Source of the DNA: Chlorobiota bacterium
GTDB taxonomy: Bacteria > Bacteroidota > Bacteroidia > Flavobacteriales > Flavobacteriaceae
Direction of reading: 5' to 3'
Length of the DNA: 13,148 nucleotides
NCBI GenBank assembly: GCA_013153655.1
Contig: JAADEB010000041.1
Location: forward strand, 1-13,148
A program made the translations under genes and the position numbers. This document shows positions 7,700 to 13,148 of this stretch, one piece after another (the first letter of the stretch is position 1; each line of letters starts with the position of its first letter). The notes beneath the pieces are model-generated. The model did no database searches and was not told the DNA's origin. It worked only from the letters and a program-made list of their open reading frames with translations.

Positions 7700-8659
7700 A
7701 TGGCTTACTTATACGATTTACTTCATGGCGATAAACGACGCAAGCCCTTGCCGCCCAAGAAAAAGGAAGAATTGCCCTTCATGCGCGAAGGTATTTCCTA
7801 CAAGGAATGGCACGACCGCGCCAAAGGCCGTCATACCTGGCGCAACCGCCGCTGGATGTTCTTGATTTTCATCAATATCCTGTTCGTGATTTCCTTCACC
7901 TTCGACCTGGGTATTTTGGAAGGTTCGTTGAGCGGTTCGCGTCTGCTGGGATTGTATCTCATGGATCCCTTCAACTCCTTGCAGGAACTCACCATTGCCG
8001 GCACACATAATTATATTCCGCACCTGACCACCAACTTCTGGACCGGATTTCTTACCATTTTGGTATTCTACTGGATTGTGGGTGGACGTGCTTTCTGCTC
8101 TTGGGTGTGTCCGTATCACTTTTTTGCCGAATTGGGTGAAAAAGTTCATGATTATTGGATCAAGAAACGTAAGATCAAAGAAAAAACTTACGACATTACC
8201 GTTAAATACGTATTCTGGATCGGTTTTATCCTCCTGGCCCTGCTGACCGGTGAATTGGTATTCGAGAACCTGAACCCGGTGGGTATCCTTTCCCGCGCCA
8301 TCATTTACGGACCCGGATTGGCCTTGCTGTGGGTGATTTTGCTGCTGTCCTACGAAGTGTTCGGCGTGAAGCGTTTCTGGTGCCGCTACGTGTGTCCCAT
8401 CGGTGTTACATATAGTTTTGTAGGCGATTTGTCGCCCATCAATATCAAATTCGAATTGGACAAATGTGGTCACTGCCGCGACTGTCAGGACGTATGTCTC
8501 GTGCCGCATGAATTATGGTTCGTGAAGCGAGGAGCCGCCACGCGCGAAGTGCACTACACCGGCGGCGATTGTACCAAGTGCGGTCTGTGTATCGATGTTT
8601 GTCCCGGCAACGCTTTGAGCTACGGAATACGTGATTCGGATAAAATTTTCGGAAAATAA
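7700..8659 (+). CDS. nosH: NosH, NapH-type membrane quinol dehydrogenase subunit
   Basis: A 319-residue inner-membrane iron-sulfur protein of the NapH/NosR-C/polyferredoxin group, predicted to take electrons from menaquinol and pass them to NosG. Four membrane segments are visible (about 52-72, 113-130, 168-189, 198-221). Two C-x3-CP motifs typical of the family follow membrane helices (Cys133-Cys137-Pro and Cys228-Cys232-Pro). The C-terminal domain holds two [4Fe-4S] motifs: Cys256-259-262-266 and Cys291-294-297-301-Pro. The N-terminal 50 residues are strongly basic and probably cytoplasmic. The stop codon overlaps the nosF ATG by one base (TAATG), so the two are translationally coupled. In clade II clusters separate NosC cytochromes often accompany NosGH; none is in this window. 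Confidence 0.93.
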   Translation: MAYLYDLLHGDKRRKPLPPKKKEELPFMREGISYKEWHDRAKGRHTWRNRRWMFLIFINILFVISFTFDLGILEGSLSGSRLLGLYLMDPFNSLQELTIAGTHNYIPHLTTNFWTGFLTILVFYWIVGGRAFCSWVCPYHFFAELGEKVHDYWIKKRKIKEKTYDITVKYVFWIGFILLALLTGELVFENLNPVGILSRAIIYGPGLALLWVILLLSYEVFGVKRFWCRYVCPIGVTYSFVGDLSPINIKFELDKCGHCRDCQDVCLVPHELWFVKRGAATREVHYTGGDCTKCGLCIDVCPGNALSYGIRDSDKIFGK

Positions 8660-9333
8660 TGAGCAAAGCATTAATCAAAGTAGAAAAACTGGTCAAAAAA
8701 TTCGGTGAAACCGAGATTTTGCACGGCCTGACGGTGGATTTCAACGAAGGCGACCGTATCGCCCTGATCGGTCAGAACGGTGCCGGCAAGACCACCCTCA
8801 TCAGATGTATTTTGGGTCTCTATACCTACGAAGGCTACCTGGAAGTCCTGGGTCACAACCCGCGTAACGAGCGTACGGAAATCCTTAAACACGTGGGATT
8901 TGTGCCGCAACTTCCGCCGCCCATCCGGATGAAAGTGTCGGAATTGATGAACTTTTTTTCGGAAATTTTCGGCGTGGACAAGCAGGTATATATCGACCTT
9001 ACGAATAAATTGAACCTGGACGTACAACAACATATCGACAAGCCTTTCCTGAAACTTTCGGGTGGGATGAAGCAAAAGTTGTTGGTATCCTTGGCCCTGG
9101 GTCACAATCCGCAAATCCTCCTTATGGACGAGCCGGCGGCCAACCTGGATCCGGCGGCGCGGGTGATCCTGTTCGATATGTTGAAAAATTACCGCGAGGA
9201 CGCCCTCATGCTCATCAGTAGCCACCGCACCGACGAAATCGAGCATTTGATCAATCGCGTGATCGAAATGGACCTGGGTCATATCGTGGTGGACAAGCCT
9301 TTTGAGGCCGTCAAGCATGAAGAAAATTGTTAA
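8659..9333 (+). CDS. nosF: NosF, ATPase of the NosFY copper-maturation ABC transporter
   Basis: A 224-residue cytoplasmic ABC ATPase that, with the permease NosY and periplasmic NosD, supplies what is needed to build the CuZ cluster. All nucleotide-binding motifs are intact: Walker A GQNGAGKT (38-45), Q-loop region PQLPPP (83-88), signature LSGGMKQK (133-140), Walker B LLMDEP (154-159), D-loop (162-164) and H-loop His189. The size is short compared with many NosF proteins of about 300 residues; the extra C-terminal region seen in some is absent. It begins on the last base of the nosH stop codon and ends 13 bases before the preferred nosL start. Assignment rests on fold plus position; the family sequence alone would only say ABC ATPase. 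Confidence 0.92.
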   Translation: MSKALIKVEKLVKKFGETEILHGLTVDFNEGDRIALIGQNGAGKTTLIRCILGLYTYEGYLEVLGHNPRNERTEILKHVGFVPQLPPPIRMKVSELMNFFSEIFGVDKQVYIDLTNKLNLDVQQHIDKPFLKLSGGMKQKLLVSLALGHNPQILLMDEPAANLDPAARVILFDMLKNYREDALMLISSHRTDEIEHLINRVIEMDLGHIVVDKPFEAVKHEENC

Positions 9334-9346
9334 AACCCTAATCGTT

Positions 9347-9910
9347 ATGAAAACTTGGAAAATATATTTGTTCGGATTTATCCTGGTAATGGCCGGATGC
9401 GCCAAGAAAGTGGATTTCAATCCGCGTCCCATCAACTACGACAGGGACGTATGCTATGTGTGTAAAATGGGATTGGACAATCCCAAATACAACGTGCAAG
9501 CCATCAACGAGCGCGGCGAAATACGTTGGTACGACGACATCGGCTGCCTGGCCGAGGACATGCGCGACGGCGATTTCAACAAATGGAAAGGCAACAAATA
9601 TAAAATTTGGATCGGAGACGCCAATACCGGCAAATGGATCGACGCCGAAAAAGCCTGGTACCGCTACGGCGACGACACGCCCATGGGTTACGGCTACGGT
9701 GCCTTGGCCCAAAAACCCGACACCGGAGAGGTTTACGATTTCAAAACCACCATCAAGCGAATCGACCAAGGCCTGACCAAGCGCAAGGAATTTATCAAGA
9801 AGAAAAAAATGTCCATGAGTGGCGGTGAAAACCAGGAAGGTATGAAATGCGGCGGAGATAAATGCGGCGGTGGTAAATGTGGAGGCGGCAAATGCGGCGG
9901 AGGCGAGTAA
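9347..9910 (+). CDS. nosL: NosL, copper-chaperone lipoprotein with Lys-Cys-Gly repeat tail
   Basis: A 187-residue periplasmic lipoprotein of the NosL family, which binds Cu(I) and delivers copper for NosZ maturation. The ATG at 9347 is chosen because it gives a compact lipoprotein signal (MKTWKIYLFG core, lipobox VMAG-Cys18); upstream in-frame starts at 9302 and 9317 would lie inside or just after nosF. The family copper motif CYVCKM is at 36-41, and a further Cys67 lies in DDIGC. Residues 145-156 are a basic linker. The tail (166-187) is unusual: four cysteines at exact 5-residue spacing (168, 173, 178, 183), each in a KCGG setting. The codons of these repeats differ synonymously, so this is not a fresh slippage product. 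The gene lies between nosF and nosY. Confidence 0.92.
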   Translation: MKTWKIYLFGFILVMAGCAKKVDFNPRPINYDRDVCYVCKMGLDNPKYNVQAINERGEIRWYDDIGCLAEDMRDGDFNKWKGNKYKIWIGDANTGKWIDAEKAWYRYGDDTPMGYGYGALAQKPDTGEVYDFKTTIKRIDQGLTKRKEFIKKKKMSMSGGENQEGMKCGGDKCGGGKCGGGKCGGGE

Positions 9911-9958
9911 GGCATTTCGCCCGGCCGGAATTTTATCAATCAAAAGAAAATTAAAGGA

Positions 9959-10798
9959 ATGAGTTTGAAAGGAAACGGAACCTACGAGATATTTAAGGCG
10001 GACGTGCAGCAGAATTTCCGCAGTAAGTCGTTTTGGCTTTACACCTCGTTTTTTGCCCTGTTTGTGGCGGTGATGTTCATGACGGGTATTACCGAATCGC
10101 AGGTGATCGGATTTGTGGGATTGAGCCGCTTGCTGGTTACTTTTATGCAAGTGAGCATGGTTATCCTGCCCATCTACGTACTGATTTCCACGGTGCGTTC
10201 GCTGGTGGGTGAGAAGGAAAACGGGGTGCTGGAATACACGCTTTCGCTGCCTATTTCCTATTCCCAGTATTTTTGGGGAAAATTTTGGAGCCGCTTTGTG
10301 GTGATTTATTTGCCCGTGGTGTTTGCCCTGATTTTGGCGGTGTTCTGGGGAATGTTGCGCCATTTGGAAATTCCTTGGAAATTGTTTTTCCTCTACGTGT
10401 TTCTGCTGGCGTCCATGATTTTCTTTTTCCTGGGACTGAGTATGTACATTTCGGCCCGGAGCCGTACGCAGGAAAACGCCTTGGGAATTTCGTTTATGAT
10501 ATGGATTTTCCTGGTGGCTTTTATGGATATTTTGCTCATCGGGATGATGCTGCGCATGCGTATCAATCCGGAAGCGGTGATCAGTTTGGCGCTGCTCAAT
10601 CCCTTGCAAGTATTCCGTACCGGCAGTTTGATTCTGTTCGATCCCAAGCTGACGGTTATGGGTCCGGTGTCGTACTACATTCTCGACACGGTCAATCGCA
10701 GTACCTTCATTGCTTTTGCCATCGAGTATCCCATTATCCTGGGATTGATACTGGCATGGTTGGGTAACCGTTATTTCAAACGCCACGACGTAGTCTGA
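9959..10798 (+). CDS. nosY: NosY, permease of the NosFY ABC transporter
   Basis: A 279-residue ABC-2-type membrane permease that pairs with NosF and interacts with NosD in CuZ assembly. Six membrane segments are visible (about 25-43, 59-79, 113-132, 141-164, 176-198, 250-269). The motif GEKENGVLEYTLSLPIS (84-100), preceding the third helix, is the coupling-helix region typical of NosY and related ABC-2 permeases. Length agrees with the family. It starts 48 bases after nosL with no terminator between, and its stop is 5 bases before the next gene. The purine-rich AGGA at 9955-9958 directly abuts the ATG and is too close to be a normal ribosome-binding site. Confidence 0.93.
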   Translation: MSLKGNGTYEIFKADVQQNFRSKSFWLYTSFFALFVAVMFMTGITESQVIGFVGLSRLLVTFMQVSMVILPIYVLISTVRSLVGEKENGVLEYTLSLPISYSQYFWGKFWSRFVVIYLPVVFALILAVFWGMLRHLEIPWKLFFLYVFLLASMIFFFLGLSMYISARSRTQENALGISFMIWIFLVAFMDILLIGMMLRMRINPEAVISLALLNPLQVFRTGSLILFDPKLTVMGPVSYYILDTVNRSTFIAFAIEYPIILGLILAWLGNRYFKRHDVV

Positions 10799-10803
10799 CG
10801 CCT

Positions 10804-11742
10804 ATGAAAAGCCGCCGAATAATATGGGTTTGGGGATTGTATGCCCTACTGAGTTTTTCGGTGGCGCTTACCGGAGGCTGTAAACCCGGCGCAGGGAAGA
10901 GTAGGGTGGAATCCGATACCACCGGCCTAAAAAAATTGGCCAACTTTCTGAGCGAGGCGGAAATCGATTCCATACAAAAATTGCCGCATTTCGCTTCGGA
11001 CGAGCCGCGATTGGAAGGCTGGGTGGCCTGGCCGCAAAGCGGTGACCGTTTCAACGGCCGCAAAATGGACACCATCTATTGGGACGGCTTGGATTTGCGC
11101 GGTTTGGATATGCGTGGCGTGAGCATGCGTTCGGCGCGGTGCACCAACAACGATTTTCGCGGTACCGACTTTCGCGTGGCCGACATCCGTTGGACCGTGT
11201 TCGACGGTTCGGATTTGCGCGGCTGCAATTTCGATCAGGCGCGTCTCTTTCATGTAAAGGTCAATGATGCGGTGTTGGACAGCTCCACGTTTCGTGGCAC
11301 CAATATGTTCGGCATGGAAGGCCACGGCACCATGATGCGTTATTGCGATTTTACCAATGCCTTGATGAAGGATGCCGAATTCGTGTATTCCAACCTCACG
11401 GGTTCGCGCGGGGTGAAGGCGCGGCTCATTCGTGCCGTGTTCAAGCATTCCATCCTCGACAGTACGGATTTCTCCTATGCCGATTTTACCGGCGGCGGAC
11501 TGGAAAAGGCTTCGTTTCGCGGCGCCAAACTCCGCCATGCCAATTTCCAAGGCGCCCGTCTGGCGGATGCCGATTTTTCGGGTGCCGACTTGTATGACGT
11601 GAATTTTTTCGGTTCGCGCTTCAACAACACGATTATGAAAGGCGCCAAAAACATTCCGCCCGAAGTATTGAAAATGATGAACAAGGATAGCCTGGTAACG
11701 GGTATTTGGCAGGAACTCAAAAAACATTTAAAAGGTAGATGA
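10804..11742 (+). CDS. Pentapeptide-repeat lipoprotein
   Basis: A 312-residue predicted lipoprotein: basic N-terminus, hydrophobic core and lipobox LTGG-Cys26. Residues about 95-280 are pentapeptide repeats of the A(D/N)(L/F)xG type (for example GSDLRGCNFDQARL, GADLYDVNFFGSRF), a fold forming a right-handed quadrilateral beta-helix. Between them, residues 40-90 form a non-repeat region with a short helix. The function of periplasmic pentapeptide-repeat proteins is generally unknown; they are thought to act as protein-binding scaffolds. It starts 5 bases after nosY and overlaps the next gene by 4 bases, so it is very likely part of the nos transcription unit. No metal site or enzyme motif stands out. 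The fold is secure; any role in N2O reduction is inferred from position only. Confidence 0.9.
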   Translation: MKSRRIIWVWGLYALLSFSVALTGGCKPGAGKSRVESDTTGLKKLANFLSEAEIDSIQKLPHFASDEPRLEGWVAWPQSGDRFNGRKMDTIYWDGLDLRGLDMRGVSMRSARCTNNDFRGTDFRVADIRWTVFDGSDLRGCNFDQARLFHVKVNDAVLDSSTFRGTNMFGMEGHGTMMRYCDFTNALMKDAEFVYSNLTGSRGVKARLIRAVFKHSILDSTDFSYADFTGGGLEKASFRGAKLRHANFQGARLADADFSGADLYDVNFFGSRFNNTIMKGAKNIPPEVLKMMNKDSLVTGIWQELKKHLKGR

Positions 11743-12344
11743 TGAAACGCAAATTATTTATATGGTTAGTGTTCGGCTGCGCATGTGTATTATTGGCCTT
11801 TACGGTGCTTCCCGGACGATACCGCTTGGACACCGGCAAGAGCGAAGTCTATTGGAAATGCGATAAGCACAACGGTTTGGTGCCATTTAAGCACGGTGAA
11901 ATGACCGTTTCGCCAGACGGGGATATACACGGCCGTTTCGATTTCGATTTGACTTTGTTTGAAGTAAAAGATTTGGACAAAAAACAATACGGAACGGCCA
12001 AGACCATTTTGGAAAATACTTTGAAAAATGAATTTTTTGAAATCGATAAATATCCCGAGGCCTACTACGAACTCTACGAGGCCGAACCCACACCGGACGA
12101 TTCCCTGCTCTTTACCGGCGACCTGACTTTCCATGGCATTACGAATTGCGTAAAATTCAAGGGAAAAATCTTCAAGGAAGGTAAATATTACCGCCTCACA
12201 TCCGGCCGCTTTCCCATCGACCGAACCGATTGGGGGGTGTACCGCCTGTCGCCTTCGCTTCCCTATCCCGACGACGAAAACGGCTGGACCGTAACGGACA
12301 CGGTTTGGATCCGAGTGGATTTGTATTTGGAGCATGAGGGGTGA
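11739..12344 (+). CDS. YceI-family periplasmic lipocalin-like protein
   Basis: A 201-residue protein with a signal or anchor segment (5-24) and a YceI domain (about 27-197), an eight-stranded barrel that in characterised members binds a polyisoprenoid such as a quinone-like lipid. Family features visible include RLDTGKSEVYWK (29-40), an HG/DFD region (64-70), YPEAYYE (105-111), TGDLTFHGIT (126-135) and FPIDRTDWGV (158-167). The start at 11739 forms an ATGA overlap with the preceding gene; a second ATG at 11742 is equally possible. It is the last gene of the cluster. Its ligand and link to nos function cannot be read from the sequence, but lipid or quinone binding near a quinol-fed pathway is plausible. 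Confidence 0.87.
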   Translation: MMKRKLFIWLVFGCACVLLAFTVLPGRYRLDTGKSEVYWKCDKHNGLVPFKHGEMTVSPDGDIHGRFDFDLTLFEVKDLDKKQYGTAKTILENTLKNEFFEIDKYPEAYYELYEAEPTPDDSLLFTGDLTFHGITNCVKFKGKIFKEGKYYRLTSGRFPIDRTDWGVYRLSPSLPYPDDENGWTVTDTVWIRVDLYLEHEG

Positions 12345-12351
12345 GGTTTTT

Positions 12352-12391
12352 GTTAAACCGTTAAATCGTGGAATCGTTAAATCGTTGAATC
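12352..12391. repeat. Five tandem copies of an 8-base unit (GTTRAATC type)
   Basis: Units: GTTAAACC, GTTAAATC, GTGGAATC, GTTAAATC, GTTGAATC. Three similar units recur in the opposite orientation at 12864-12887. Confidence 0.85.
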
Positions 12392-12420
12392 GATTTTTCC
12401 TGTCGAACAGTGATAAGTCG

Positions 12421-12441
12421 GATGACCGATGACCGAGGACC
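12421..12441. repeat. Three tandem copies of a 7-base unit
   Basis: GATGACC, GATGACC, GAGGACC in direct succession, one mismatch in the third. Confidence 0.75.
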
Positions 12442-12447
12442 GGTGCG

Positions 12448-12508
12448 GTCATTGCGAGGCTCCGCCGCTCGGGGATAAGCAAAGGTAAGCGGAGCCGTGG
12501 CAATCTCC
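12448..12508. repeat. REP-like palindromic repeat
   Basis: Begins GTCATTGCGAGG and ends GTGGCAATCTCC, a common form of interspersed repeat. An internal inverted repeat, GGCTCCGC (12458-12465) against GCGGAGCC (12489-12496), can form a stem. Confidence 0.6.
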
Positions 12509-12537
12509 TTCTGCGGAACACGGGAAACGGTTTTTTT

Positions 12538-12605
12538 AGTGAACAAATAACAACTAACAGTGAACTTTTTTTTGAGTGATTTAGTGAGGTAGTGAATGAG
12601 TGAAT
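12538..12605. repeat. AGTGA-rich simple sequence
   Basis: AGTGA occurs six times in 68 bases, with irregular spacing, including AGTGAAC twice. A degenerate simple repeat rather than a regular tandem array. Confidence 0.6.
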
Positions 12606-12619
12606 AATTATTGTAGAGA

Positions 12620-12633
12620 CGCGATTTATCGCG
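12620..12633. repeat. Short perfect palindrome CGCGAT-TT-ATCGCG
   Basis: Six-base arms around TT, inside TAGAGACGCGATTTATCGCG, a sequence resembling interspersed repeats in several bacterial phyla. Confidence 0.6.
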
Positions 12634-12706
12634 ACTAATCTCCATCGCAAACCGAAACATACAAACCCGACCCGTGCGATGAACAATGAATAATGGAATT
12701 CGAGAT

Positions 12707-12798
12707 GTCATTCCGAGGAAAGCGACGCAAGGAGCGGCGAGGAATCTCTTCCTTATCACTAATTTCAAATGAGATTCCGCACGTTCATTCGGAATGAC
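12707..12798. repeat. Dispersed 42-base repeat, copy 1, with inverted partner
   Basis: Bases 12707-12748 (GTCATTCCGAGG ... GGAATCTC) match 13085-13126 over 42 bases with about five differences. An inverted partner follows at 12771-12798: GTCATTCCGA pairs with TCGGAATGAC and GGAATCTC with GAGATTCC, so the whole can fold into a large hairpin. REP/BIME-like. Confidence 0.75.
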
Positions 12799-12903
12799 AA
12801 AACGGAAAACATGAAATGAAAAAGATCATCAAGACATATAAAATATTAATCAATGAAATAACCGATTGCACGATTTAACGGTTTAACAATAAAAAGAGAT
12901 TTC

Positions 12904-12927
12904 TCCCGCCTGAGGCGGACACGGCAC
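12904..12927. repeat. 24-base direct repeat, copy 1
   Basis: TCCCGCCTGAGGCGGACACG followed by GCAC; contains the palindrome CCGCCTGAGGCGG. Copy 2 is at 13001-13024 with two mismatches. Confidence 0.75.
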
Positions 12928-12946
12928 TGCGTTTGAAATGACAAAT

Positions 12947-12984
12947 TCCCAAAACCTAAAACCTAAATCCCAAAACCTAAATCC
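12947..12984. repeat. CCTAAA-type tandem repeat
   Basis: Repeated CCCAAAACCTAAA and ACCTAAATCC phrases, four occurrences of CCTAAA in 38 bases. Confidence 0.6.
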
Positions 12985-13000
12985 GTATAAAAGACATTCC

Positions 13001-13024
13001 TCCCGCCTGAGTCGGACACAGCAC
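13001..13024. repeat. 24-base direct repeat, copy 2
   Basis: TCCCGCCTGAGTCGGACACA followed by GCAC. Both copies are followed by a sequence resembling the reverse complement of the GTCATTCCGA repeat end (GAAATGAC after copy 1, TCGGAATAAC after copy 2). Confidence 0.75.
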
Positions 13025-13084
13025 ATTCGTTCGGAATAACAGAACATGTTCCGAAGGCGGTACCGGAACAAGAGAGTGATCCAT

Positions 13085-13130
13085 GTCATTTCGAGGGAAG
13101 CGACGCAAGGAGCGACGAGAAATCTTACGG
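13085..13130. repeat. Dispersed 42-base repeat, copy 2
   Basis: GTCATTTCGAGG, then AAGCGACGCAAGGAGCG and GAAATCTT; same orientation as copy 1 at 12707. No inverted partner is seen before the window ends. Confidence 0.75.
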
Positions 13131-13148
13131 AAGAGCTGTTGGCCGTTG

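Larger units (their letters stand above)
12350..12889. repeat. 540-base segment bounded by 27-base inverted repeats
   Basis: Bases 12350-12376 are the reverse complement of 12863-12889 with a single mismatch (12371 against 12868). The arms consist of GTTAAATC-type 8-base units in opposite orientation. No transposase is encoded inside and no target-site duplication is evident, so this could be a mobile non-autonomous element or two opposed copies of a simple tandem repeat. Confidence 0.6.
12345..13148. repeat. Non-coding repeat-rich intergenic region
   Basis: No credible gene is visible in this roughly 800-base stretch: reading frames are short, start inside repeats and show no protein-like composition. 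It holds 8-base tandem repeats, inverted repeats, AGTGA-rich simple sequence and two copies of a 42-base dispersed repeat, listed separately. The make-up is like the degenerate repeat islands often seen between Bacteroidota operons. It continues to the window edge. Confidence 0.75.

Noticed and set aside
9302..9346. Upstream starts for NosL
   Set aside because: They lie within or just past the end of nosF and would lengthen the lipoprotein signal unnaturally.
9338..10786. 482-codon open frame on the minus strand
   Set aside because: It lies antisense to nosL and nosY, which have clear family motifs; its translation is low-complexity (His/Gln-rich) with no recognisable domain.
11790..12686. 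298-codon open frame on the minus strand
   Set aside because: Covers the antisense of the YceI gene and then repeat DNA; no domain or plausible start.
12345..13148. CRISPR array or RNA gene in the 3' region
   Set aside because: Repeats are irregular in spacing and include inverted copies, with no constant repeat-spacer pattern; no tRNA cloverleaf or rRNA sequence was recognised.

Overview
The window is most of a nitrous oxide (N2O) reduction (nos) operon of the atypical, Sec-exported clade II type, all on the + strand, followed by about 800 bases of non-coding repeat-rich DNA. The organism is probably a member of the Bacteroidota. Start codons mostly lack a Shine-Dalgarno sequence and often have A-rich leaders. 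A gap in the operon contains matches to the TTTG / TAnnTTTG promoter type of this phylum. The gene order is clade II (NosZ without a twin-arginine signal, then NosB, NosD, NosG, NosH, NosF, with NosL and NosY), and the 3' repeats resemble those common between Bacteroidota genes. These are inferences; no ribosomal or other taxonomic marker is present.

Layout: 1-2138 is a NosZ-like protein whose 5' end lies outside the window. 2169-4616 is a second NosZ-like protein with a C-terminal cytochrome c domain. 4617-4787 holds a hairpin terminator and candidate promoter elements. 4788-10798 carries nosB, nosD, nosG, nosH, nosF, nosL and nosY, tightly spaced or overlapping. 10804-12344 carries a pentapeptide-repeat lipoprotein and a YceI-family protein, apparently in the same transcription unit. 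12345-13148 contains no credible gene, only tandem, inverted and dispersed short repeats.

The main discovery is in the first two genes. Both proteins align over the whole NosZ fold (seven-bladed propeller plus cupredoxin domain), but their copper sites are lost reciprocally. The first keeps every CuA ligand (His519, Cys554, Cys558, His562, Met565) and has lost all seven CuZ histidines. The second keeps all seven CuZ histidines and has lost the CuA cysteines, histidines and methionine, while carrying a CxxCH cytochrome c domain. In known NosZ homodimers, CuA of one subunit faces CuZ of the other, so this pair looks like a split, obligately heterodimeric N2O reductase: one electron-entry subunit and one catalytic subunit. 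I do not know of a description of such an enzyme.

How the genes would work together: NosG and NosH pass electrons from menaquinol towards the periplasm. The fused cytochrome c could receive them and hand them to CuA on the partner, which reduces CuZ, where N2O becomes N2. NosD, NosF, NosY and NosL supply and assemble the copper-sulfur CuZ cluster. NosL here has an unusual Lys-Cys-Gly repeat tail that may bind metal. NosB, the pentapeptide lipoprotein and the YceI protein have no established role in this pathway.
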